Shown here piece by piece: positions 1-6,516 of a stretch of 21,792 nt of DNA (its first letter is position 1; every line of letters begins with the position of its first letter). The translations under genes and the position numbers were made by a program. The notes beneath the pieces were generated by a model. It saw only the letters and a list, made by a program, of their open reading frames with translations. It did not search any database and was not told the DNA's origin. The stretch is from Acidobacteriota bacterium (GTDB lineage Bacteria > Acidobacteriota > Terriglobia > Terriglobales > Acidobacteriaceae), in NCBI GenBank assembly GCA_021801945.1, contig JAKABE010000015.1, forward strand, positions 1-21,792, read 5' to 3'.

Positions 1-443
1 TGCACGCCGCGCTCCATCAGCGCGAGAGCCGTCACCTCGGATACGCGAGGAAGAGCGGGAGAGGAAAGCGGTGGATCGTCCTCGGTGGCCGCGCGGCCCT
101 CGGCCACTCCAACGCCGGAGGTGACGATGAAGGGCCGGCTGGTTCCCTGGAGTACCGAGCCAATGGCCTCGATGGCGCGCTTGTCGAGTTCGCAGCTCTC
201 CGCGAATCTCGTCCAATCGTGCCGGAAGGCGACGTGAAGCACGGCATCGGACGCGGCAGCGCCGCTGCGCAGGCTCTCCAGATCTTCCAGATCGCCTCGC
301 TGCACCTCGGCGCCGGCGGCGGTGAGGGCCGCGGCACCCGCATCACTGCGTGCAAGGCCGAGCACCTGATGGCCTCCACTGATCAGCTCCGGAACAATCC
401 TGGAACCGATAAATCCTGTTGCACCTGTAACGAAAACACGCAT
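1..443 (-). CDS. NAD(P)-dependent epimerase/SDR-like oxidoreductase, N-terminal part (runs off left edge)
   Basis: This is the first ~147 codons of an extended-SDR/NAD-dependent epimerase-type protein, read on the minus strand from ATG at 443; the C-terminus lies outside the window. The N-terminus is [17 protein letters not shown]. It contains the Rossmann dinucleotide-binding GxxGxxG (GATGFIG, residues 7-13) directly after the first beta strand. Further on there is an LGLARSD segment where the second strand ends, a [10 protein letters not shown] segment (acidic adenine-contacting region), AVLHVAF at the fourth strand and a VTSGVG strand near residue 110. An AAGGAG Shine-Dalgarno sits 6 bases before the ATG (450-455), which fixes the start. 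The gene is divergent from a TetR repressor, and paired operators lie in the shared upstream region, so it is probably the repressor's target. The substrate cannot be inferred. The frame stays open to base 1. Confidence 0.85.
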   Translation of the reverse strand, partial: MRVFVTGATGFIGSRIVPELISGGHQVLGLARSDAGAAALTAAGAEVQRGDLEDLESLRSGAAASDAVLHVAFRHDWTRFAESCELDKRAIEAIGSVLQGTSRPFIVTSGVGVAEGRAATEDDPPLSSPALPRVSEVTALALMERGV

Positions 444-449
444 ATGGAT

Positions 450-455
450 CTCCTT
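450..455 (-). promoter_or_regulatory. Shine-Dalgarno of the epimerase-like gene
   Basis: AAGGAG on the minus strand, 6 bases upstream of the ATG at 443. It is one of the few strong ribosome-binding sites in the window and decides the start of the truncated gene. Confidence 0.7.
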
Positions 456-504
456 GAGCTGATGGCGGCGTATGTTTGACGAGCGGCTAGCGCCTGGATT
501 AAAA

Positions 505-519
505 CGGAGATAATCTCCG
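505..519. promoter_or_regulatory. Putative TetR operator 1 (perfect palindrome)
   Basis: CGGAGAT-A-ATCTCCG is a perfect 7+7 inverted repeat around one central base. It lies in the spacer between the divergent epimerase-like and TetR genes. A second, slightly degenerate copy follows 29 bases further on. Paired palindromes between a TetR gene and its divergent neighbour are the usual arrangement for an autoregulating repressor that also controls the neighbour. The assignment is inferred from position and symmetry. Confidence 0.65.
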
Positions 520-533
520 AATCAGTAGATAAT

Positions 534-548
534 CGGAGATGGTCTCCG
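534..548. promoter_or_regulatory. Putative TetR operator 2 (one mismatch)
   Basis: CGGAGAT-G-GTCTCCG repeats the left arm of operator 1 exactly and its right arm with one change (ATCTCCG to GTCTCCG). Centre-to-centre distance from the first copy is 29 bases, close to three helical turns. It covers the first in-frame ATG (539) of the repressor, which argues that translation really begins downstream at GTG 569. Confidence 0.6.
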
Positions 549-568
549 GTTGCAGGAATTTTGAGATC

Positions 569-1147
569 GTGCAGAAAAATTCACAAACTGCCCCGCGCAG
601 GCCGCGCTCGGATGCCCGGCGCAACCGCGAGCGCATTCTGGAAGTCGCGAAGGCAGCCTTTACCGGCCATGGCACCGATGCCAGCCTGGACGATATTGCG
701 AAGCAGGCGGGCGTCGGAGCTGGCACGCTATATCGCCATTTCCCAACGCGGGATGCGCTGATCGAAGGGGTCTACCACAACGAGGTGGAGAAGCTGGCTG
801 AAGCCGCCGGCCGGTTCGCCGAGACCATGCCGCCACTCGAAGCCCTACGGGCCTGGATGCTGTTGTTGGTCGACTACATCGCGGCAAAGCACATCATTGC
901 GCCCGCTCTCAATAGCGTCGTCGGAGGCCCTTCCAGGCTCTATGAAGGCTCCCGCAGCCTCATCCAGGGGGCGATCGACGAGCTGGTGAAACGCGCCAAG
1001 AGAAGCGGCGATCTGCGAAAGGATCTCGATGCCTCCGACCTGCTTCGGGCGCTGATCGGTGTCTCTCACGTGGGCTTCGGCCCTGGCTGGCAGCAGAGCG
1101 CCCGGAGGCTGGTGGAAATTCTCCTCGCAGGCTCGCGCCCGGCCTGA
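569..1147 (+). CDS. TetR/AcrR-family transcriptional repressor
   Basis: A TetR-family regulator of about 192 residues. The N-terminal helix-turn-helix is typical of the family: RRNRERILEVAKAAF, then DASLDDIAKQAGVGAGTLYRHFPTRDAL, with recognition helix GVGAGTLYRHF. The rest is helical and should form the ligand-binding and dimerisation domain; its sequence (VGGPSRLYEGSRSL, RALIGVSHVGF) resembles the SbtR-like C-terminal class. The frame is open from ATG 539, but that ATG lies inside operator 2. The GTG at 569, with an AGGA about 11 bases upstream, leaves the short pre-HTH tail usual in this family, so I prefer it. The gene diverges from the epimerase-like gene and probably represses it and itself. 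The inducer is unknown. Confidence 0.88.
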   Translation: MQKNSQTAPRRPRSDARRNRERILEVAKAAFTGHGTDASLDDIAKQAGVGAGTLYRHFPTRDALIEGVYHNEVEKLAEAAGRFAETMPPLEALRAWMLLLVDYIAAKHIIAPALNSVVGGPSRLYEGSRSLIQGAIDELVKRAKRSGDLRKDLDASDLLRALIGVSHVGFGPGWQQSARRLVEILLAGSRPA

Positions 1148-1405
1148 CATACCAACCTTCACGAATCGCAAGTCGGCACATCGGCGCGGAAGCGAGCGAA
1201 TCCCCTCCTTCGGATGTGGCTGGAGCTTGCGGCTGGCATCATCCGAGGCAGTCCGACAGTGACTTGCCAAGAATCCGCTCGTTGAGCATCCGGAGAAGAA
1301 AGCGAGACTGAGGCCCGTTTCAGGGGATATATCCCGAAATTGCCTCGCAAGGCTCCGATGCTCAGTAATTTGCGACGCTGGGATTCAGGGTTTAAGCTTT
1401 CCTAG
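1148..1405. other. Intergenic region left of the HEPN/KGGVGR unit
   Basis: 258 bases with no supported gene. It contains a 12-base perfect palindrome, GGGATATATCCC, at 1324-1335. The minus-strand reading has short coding-looking pieces (for example LNERILGKSLSDCLG) interrupted by stops. These could be a decayed gene but are too short to assign. GC falls from here into the following two genes. Confidence 0.4.
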
Positions 1406-1825
1406 ATGCTCCGAGCCACGCGTCGAGAACTGACCAAGGCCTATCGAACACACCGGCCCTTTTGCGACAACCTCTCCGTTTCAGCACGGAAACTAATCGC
1501 CCTGTATTGTATCGAGTGTGGGCTAAAGGCCTTGATAATGCGGGACCGGCGCGTTGATTCTTCCGACGATCTCTCGGAGGATGCTCAAATTGGGCACGAT
1601 CTCGCAGCGGGGCTCCGGCTGCTGCGAGCGCCAAATTCGTTGCTTGGGATCGGGCGGATCAGGATCCGGACAACCCATGGACGTGAACCTCAACAGGACG
1701 TCAACTCAAGACAACTTCATGAGGTGTTCCGCTACGGGGTTCCAATCACAATGGAGACACAGATTATAGCGGAGATAAAGAAGATACTAGGTTGGCTTGA
1801 AGCGAAGCTTAATGAGGGGCTTTAG
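1406..1825 (+). CDS. Small HEPN-like protein, partner of the KGGVGR ATPase
   Basis: A 139-residue, mostly helical protein that I do not recognise as a named family. The core YCIECGLKALIM (34-45) followed by GHDLAAGLRLL (63-73) and LHEVFRYG (104-111) follows the order seen in many HEPN-type four-helix proteins: an ECGLKAL helix, then an H-D-L turn, then an aromatic RY motif before the last helix. The catalytic RNase motif Rx4-6H is not convincingly placed, so a nuclease function is not shown. ATG 1406 directly follows an in-frame TAG, so it is the earliest possible start; no good ribosome-binding site precedes it. The stop is 1 base before the ATG of the large ATPase, which implies co-translation and a common function. 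GC is clearly lower than in the flanking housekeeping-type genes, consistent with horizontal acquisition. Confidence 0.75.
   Translation: MLRATRRELTKAYRTHRPFCDNLSVSARKLIALYCIECGLKALIMRDRRVDSSDDLSEDAQIGHDLAAGLRLLRAPNSLLGIGRIRIRTTHGREPQQDVNSRQLHEVFRYGVPITMETQIIAEIKKILGWLEAKLNEGL
1814..1819 (+). promoter_or_regulatory. Shine-Dalgarno within the end of the HEPN-like gene
   Basis: GAGGGG, 7 bases before ATG 1827 and inside the last codons of the upstream gene. It supports the 1827 start over the in-frame ATGs at 1797 and 1812, and it indicates translational coupling of the pair. Confidence 0.55.
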
Positions 1826-1826
1826 G

Positions 1827-4496
1827 ATGATCACTTGGCTTGATGTTGAACTTGTGTTCGAGAAGCGACGTGCTGAAAGCGGGTTTCCGGAATGGCTACT
1901 GCGCTACACAGTCTATCAGGACGAAATAGACATTGATGTACTCGGCGGTACAAGCCCTACCGAGGTTGAATCCTTTCTTTCCCAGATATTCGGGGCAAGG
2001 TACATCGACGGTGCAATTGCTCTTGATTCAACGCCGCATACCCCTCGGTCAATCGCAGTCCGTATAGAAGAGTCTGAAGATTTGGGCCCTTCATCTGGAA
2101 AGCCGCCGAATGTTCCGCCCTCCTTCCGGCGAATTGCCGTTCTTCCAGACTCCGGCGGAGATCTCAGGGGCCCAGACTCCTTTCCCGAGAATAGCCCCCA
2201 GATCCTTGCTTTTTACTCGTTTAAGGGTGGAGTGGGGAGAACCACTCATTTACTCGCGTATTTGCAGGCACTTTTGACGGCCAAAGAAAAGCGCTCTGTT
2301 CTTGTCATCGATGCTGACCTTGAGGCCCCCGGCTTAACGACGCTAGTCGGACATGATGGCTCCATACCAGCTGTGTCATTCTCATTCATTGATCTTCTCG
2401 CTCTAGCGCAAAGCGATCGGAGTGAGGATTGGAGTGAATCACTGAACGTGGCAACTTACTTCACCCGACGTCAGATCCTAGTTGGGTCGGGAGAAAGCCA
2501 GGAAGCGAACGCCTATTTCATCCCCGCATTTCGGTCTGAGGAACAGGCTATGCGGCTTGATATTCGCCCTGAACATTTCATTGATCGTCCAGGCCACGCT
2601 TGGTCCCTGCCCCTCTTCCTAGCGGGACTTGCTACAAGTCTGGGTGTCGACATTGTTCTTCTCGATTTGCGAGCTGGATACTCGGAGCTTTCGAGCCCGT
2701 TTCTCTTTGATCCGCGAGTCAAGAAGATGCTTGTTACCACCCCATCAAGCCAGTCCCTAGATGGGATGATCAGCATCCTTCAGCAACTGAGCAAGGTTGT
2801 GCGGCGAACGAGAGCCGAGGGATCAACTGACCCAACTATCATACTTAGCTTCGTTCTGCCCGAGTTAATCGACAGCGATCTCATTCGCGATGCGTCTGCT
2901 CGGCTCCAAGAGAACTATCCAGATTTGGATCAGGACGATGTTTTGTCTGGTCTTCAATTGGTGACAACCCTTTTTTCTCAAGAACTGTTGTATCTGGAGT
3001 CCTTCACAGGAGCGTTGGCTCGGCTTGCACCGACCATCCTCGCCCGGAAGATGATGGACTTGGTGGAATTTGACTTACCACGGAAGGAGCCTGGGATTGT
3101 AGCGGCCGGAGCACGAATTGACGAAATCCGACGCCTGCTCAGGAATCTCGCGGAAGACGTTGAGTTCGCAGAAAGTGGGAAGGGGGAAAGATTTCTCAGG
3201 ATTGCCCCGCTGCGTGCATTGGCGCATCAGTACTCATCGACCCTTCCGGTAGCCGTGGTCATCGGGGCAAAAGGGGCTGGAAAGACCTACACTTACCTGC
3301 AAATTCTGCGTGCGGGTTATTGGTCCAACTTTGTGCGCGAGGTAAGTGGTAAGGTGAATCCTGACCGGATACGTCTCTGGCCGGTGCTTTATTCCAGGAA
3401 CCTTGCCGAACAGGCGCAAGAGATTGTCAGGGAAACTCGCGCAAAAACACAGGCAGATCTTCAGATTGGCTCGTATCTTTCCTCAGTCGAAGTCTCCGAC
3501 CTGATCAGAGAAGCGCTGGCCCAGCCTGATACAGACGAAACCTGGTGGAGACATAAATGGTTCCAGATTCTCGCTGCATCGATGGGCATGCCAAGCGAAC
3601 CTTTCAATGCCGCCGCCGGGATCATGATTGACCACCTCCGAAGGATAGGTCGACAACTCGTGGTCATGATAGATGGTTTGGAAGATCTTCTTCCTGACAT
3701 ACCAAATGATCGCAAGCAGCAATTAGCACTCCGAGCCCTAATTCAAGGAGTTCCGGGCTACCTTCGGGAGGTGCCAGATAACGCGTTAGGCGTCTTGATT
3801 TTCGTAAGGGCCGACTTGGCAAGGGCAGCAATCCCACAGAACTACGGGCAATTTTCTCGGTTATACGAGGCCTTCGCTCTCCAATGGAACGAAGAGGAAG
3901 CACTCAGATTGGCCGTTTGGCTTTCTGATTCTGCGGGGGTTCCCAGGCCGACTGGATTGCAGGAACTACAGCCAGAAAACCTATCTCGTGAGGATGCGAA
4001 AGAGGCCCTCCTTCCGGTCTGGGGAAGGAAGCTTGGAACTGAGAAATCCCGAGAAGCTCGGTCAGCGGAGTGGGTGATAGCAGCTCTCAGCGACTTCAAA
4101 GGTCAAATTCAAGCGCGTGATCTTGTGCGCTTCTTTCATTATGCCGCCGAAGGGAGTGTTCAAAGCGCGATGACGGATCGGGTGCTTAACCCAACTGCAA
4201 TCCGGAATGCTATCAAATTGTGCAGCGAAAAGAAGATCGAGGAGACAATTCAGGAGATTCCGCAATTGGAGGCAATCTTCTCGAAACTCCGAGAGATGCA
4301 GGATCTTCGTATCCCATTCGACGCTGCAGAAGCAAATCTGACTTCAGAGAACATTCGCTTTCTCCAGAGTGTCGGTGTCGTGGCAGAACTCGAAGGTAAG
4401 TACTATGTACCAGAGATTTTCAGGTTTGGGTTAGGCCTGAGATTGTCAGAGGGGGCACGCCCGAGGGTCTTAAGCTTTGCGCGGCGGGCGATCTAG
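1827..4496 (+). CDS. Large dual-NTPase protein: KGGVGR-variant ParA/MinD-like ATPase plus STAND/AAA-like ATPase
   Basis: 889 residues from ATG 1827. Residues 1-~100 form an N-terminal domain I do not recognise, followed by a Pro-rich linker. Residues 126-290 are a SIMIBI-class ATPase. Its deviant Walker A is SFKGGVGRTTH (131-141), with R138 where ParA/MinD have K or T. A switch-like VLVIDADLEAPGL (158-170) and a strand plus acidic motif LLDLRAGYSE (278-287) follow. A second P-loop module has GAKGAGKT (480-487), Walker B VVMIDGLED (612-620) and a strand ending in Arg, VLIFVRAD (656-663). Beyond it lie a helical/winged-helix-like region with RDLVRFFHYAAEG and a short C-terminal domain. NCBI uses the name KGGVGR-motif variant AAA ATPase for this type. 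Many relatives sit in predicted conflict systems. No effector domain is visible in this protein, so the HEPN-like partner may supply it. I saw no membrane segment. Confidence 0.85.
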   Translation: MITWLDVELVFEKRRAESGFPEWLLRYTVYQDEIDIDVLGGTSPTEVESFLSQIFGARYIDGAIALDSTPHTPRSIAVRIEESEDLGPSSGKPPNVPPSFRRIAVLPDSGGDLRGPDSFPENSPQILAFYSFKGGVGRTTHLLAYLQALLTAKEKRSVLVIDADLEAPGLTTLVGHDGSIPAVSFSFIDLLALAQSDRSEDWSESLNVATYFTRRQILVGSGESQEANAYFIPAFRSEEQAMRLDIRPEHFIDRPGHAWSLPLFLAGLATSLGVDIVLLDLRAGYSELSSPFLFDPRVKKMLVTTPSSQSLDGMISILQQLSKVVRRTRAEGSTDPTIILSFVLPELIDSDLIRDASARLQENYPDLDQDDVLSGLQLVTTLFSQELLYLESFTGALARLAPTILARKMMDLVEFDLPRKEPGIVAAGARIDEIRRLLRNLAEDVEFAESGKGERFLRIAPLRALAHQYSSTLPVAVVIGAKGAGKTYTYLQILRAGYWSNFVREVSGKVNPDRIRLWPVLYSRNLAEQAQEIVRETRAKTQADLQIGSYLSSVEVSDLIREALAQPDTDETWWRHKWFQILAASMGMPSEPFNAAAGIMIDHLRRIGRQLVVMIDGLEDLLPDIPNDRKQQLALRALIQGVPGYLREVPDNALGVLIFVRADLARAAIPQNYGQFSRLYEAFALQWNEEEALRLAVWLSDSAGVPRPTGLQELQPENLSREDAKEALLPVWGRKLGTEKSREARSAEWVIAALSDFKGQIQARDLVRFFHYAAEGSVQSAMTDRVLNPTAIRNAIKLCSEKKIEETIQEIPQLEAIFSKLREMQDLRIPFDAAEANLTSENIRFLQSVGVVAELEGKYYVPEIFRFGLGLRLSEGARPRVLSFARRAI

Positions 4497-4750
4497 CTCG
4501 ATGCTTTCTCGCCAACCGAGAAGCCAATTCAATCGGTAACGGTAAGTCGGCATCGCGCCAGGTTTCGGGGAGCGATCTGCTTTCGACCGAAACCTGCCAA
4601 ATGTGCGCCGGTTGGATTGGCTGTTCGCGACGGTGACCGCATCGGCGCCTAATGGCGCCGGCAGGTCGACTCTGTTCGCCATCTGCAGTGGCGGACAGGA
4701 GTCCGAATTCGGCGTCACTGTCTACGCGATAGTATGTAGCTGGAGTCAAA
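4497..4750. other. Intergenic region between the ATPase and the SagB-type gene
   Basis: 254 bases with no supported gene. It holds a perfect 7-base hairpin, CGGCGCC-TAAT-GGCGCCG (4643-4660), with no T-tract. A promoter for the following gene is expected here, but no convincing -35/-10 pair is visible. GC rises again across this spacer. Confidence 0.4.
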
Positions 4751-6454
4751 GTGAACCTCGCAGAGTCCAGCGATCTTCTTCCCGAGCATGTCGTGGTGGC
4801 TTACCACGAGAGAACAAAGCACCACTACAACCGATTCGCAGCATCGCTTGGCTACTTGGATTGGGCCAACCAGCCGAATCCCTTCCGCCGTTATGAGGGA
4901 GCGCCGATGATGGCCCTTCCTTTGCCCGGCGCGGGACGATCGCTTCCGTATTGGCAGCTCTATGCAGCCGGCGAGATTCCGCCTGCGCCGCTTTCAGTCG
5001 CATCCATTTCGCTCTTCTTCCGCTATGCGCTCTCTCTGACAGCCTGGAAATCATTCCAGGGGAGCACATGGCCTTTGCGGGCCAATCCATCGAGCGGAAA
5101 CCTGCATCCGACGGAAGGATACGCACTCTTGCCTCCGCTGGCGGATCTTCACCATCTGCCCGGCGTCTATCACTATGCGCCCAAAGCACACGGTCTTGAG
5201 CTCCGAGCCGATCTCGAACCGTCGGTCTGGACAGCCTTGATGGCGGCTTTCCCCGAGGGCTCATTCCTCGTGGGGCTCTCGTCCATTTTTTGGCGTGAGG
5301 CCTGGAAGTACGGCGAGCGCGCGTTCCGGTACTGCCAACACGACGTCGGACATGCGCTGGGGGCGATGCGGATCGCGGCAGCTGCACTTGGTTGGAGACT
5401 CCACCTCCTTGACGGCGCAGGCGACGCAGCTGTCTCTCAACTGCTCGGACTCGATCGCGAGGTTGACTATTCTGGCGCAGAGCGAGAGCATGCCGAGCTG
5501 GTGGCGGTTGTGCTGCCGGATCATTCGGCCAGCATCCAGGACCTTCGACTGCCGCAAGAGCTGGTTTCTGAAGTTGCATCTTCGCGTTGGTATGGCACGG
5601 CCAACGTACTGAGTCCTGTCCACAGCGCCGATTGGCCAGTGATCGACGAAGTGGCTGTTGCGACGACACCTCCGAGGAAATCGCTCGTGGAAGAGTTCTC
5701 CCGGTTCCCTTCGGAGGAAGAACTTGTCAGGACGCCGGTTCGATCCGGCGGGTTCTCTGCGGAGAAGGTCATCCTGGGGCGCAGAAGCGCAGTGAGCATG
5801 GACGCTTGCACTACGATTCCCGCGGCAACCTTCTTCCGGATGATGGCGCGCCTGGTGCCCACACGAGACGGCCGATCGATAGATGGCCGGTTGATGCCGT
5901 GGGACGCGCTGCCCTGGCGCCCACGCATCGCCTTGGGGCTCTTCGTGCACCGCGTGGATGGCCTGTATCCCGGTCTCTATACGCTCGCTCGCGATCCGGA
6001 AAAGGTGGAGGAACTACGCCGGACGATGCGACCGGAGTTCCTGTGGCAGCGTGTTCCATCATGCCCGCAGGGCGTTCCACTTTACCTGCTCAAAGAAGGG
6101 GACTGCCGCACTCTTGCCGCGAATGTTTCCTGCGGGCAAGACATCGCTGGCGACGGGGCCTTCAGCCTTGCCATGCTGGCCGACTCTATGGGCAGCCTTG
6201 CCGCCTTCGGCGCCAGTTTCTATCGGAACCTCTTCTGGGAGGCGGGCCTCGTGGGCCAGGTGCTTTATCTTGAGGCGGAAGCAGCGGGAGTTCGCGGCAC
6301 CGGAATCGGCTGCTACTTCGACGATCCAGTTCACGAGGTCTTTGGAATCTCATCGCGGGATTGGCAGAGCTTTTACCATTTCACGGTGGGCGGGCCAGTC
6401 GAGGACAGTCGTCTCACCACGTTGCCTCCCTACAATTTGGAGCAAGCACGATGA
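4751..6454 (+). CDS. SagB/ThcOx-family dehydrogenase (double nitroreductase fold)
   Basis: 567 residues and probably an FMN-dependent oxidoreductase. The opening (residues 17-60: AYHERTKHHYNRFAASLGYLDWANQP, then NPFRRYEGAP) is typical of standalone SagB/ThcOx-type proteins. Two nitroreductase-like halves follow. The first contains RANPSSGNLHPTEGYALLP (110-128), the family's RxxPSxGxLxP loop, and ends near residue 270. The second starts at VILGRRSAVSMD (340-351), the FMN-phosphate-binding RRS segment, and ends with GQVLYLEAEAAGVRGTGIG and a C-terminal GGPVED region. Relatives oxidise azolines in RiPP pathways, but no cyclodehydratase or precursor peptide is visible, so the substrate is unknown. 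The start is GTG 4751, with GGAG at 4742-4745. selO follows 62 bases downstream on the same strand and may be co-transcribed. Confidence 0.88.
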   Translation: MNLAESSDLLPEHVVVAYHERTKHHYNRFAASLGYLDWANQPNPFRRYEGAPMMALPLPGAGRSLPYWQLYAAGEIPPAPLSVASISLFFRYALSLTAWKSFQGSTWPLRANPSSGNLHPTEGYALLPPLADLHHLPGVYHYAPKAHGLELRADLEPSVWTALMAAFPEGSFLVGLSSIFWREAWKYGERAFRYCQHDVGHALGAMRIAAAALGWRLHLLDGAGDAAVSQLLGLDREVDYSGAEREHAELVAVVLPDHSASIQDLRLPQELVSEVASSRWYGTANVLSPVHSADWPVIDEVAVATTPPRKSLVEEFSRFPSEEELVRTPVRSGGFSAEKVILGRRSAVSMDACTTIPAATFFRMMARLVPTRDGRSIDGRLMPWDALPWRPRIALGLFVHRVDGLYPGLYTLARDPEKVEELRRTMRPEFLWQRVPSCPQGVPLYLLKEGDCRTLAANVSCGQDIAGDGAFSLAMLADSMGSLAAFGASFYRNLFWEAGLVGQVLYLEAEAAGVRGTGIGCYFDDPVHEVFGISSRDWQSFYHFTVGGPVEDSRLTTLPPYNLEQAR

Positions 6455-6516
6455 GTTCCCCGGCCTTCAACTAAACGCAGTGCGACCTGAGCCAACCGAA
6501 CCACATCCAATGAGGG

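Noticed and set aside
1406..1825. RIRIRTTH (84-91) in the small protein as a HEPN Rx4-6H catalytic motif
   Set aside because: The spacing fits, but it lies in a basic loop between helices rather than at the expected helix start, so I do not claim RNase activity.
4643..4660. Hairpin CGGCGCC-TAAT-GGCGCCG considered as a terminator for the KGGVGR ATPase gene
   Set aside because: No T-run follows on either strand and it lies about 150 bases after the stop, so I do not call it a terminator.
4603..4750. A plus-strand reading with APNGAGRSTLFAICSGG, resembling the P-loop of an ABC transporter
   Set aside because: Only about 15 residues match, with no Walker B or signature motif and stops nearby. 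The gene after it starts in another frame. Most likely chance.
4746..5950. Open minus-strand frames opposite the SagB-type gene
   Set aside because: Arg/Pro/Ser-rich composition without motifs; the plus-strand gene explains the region.
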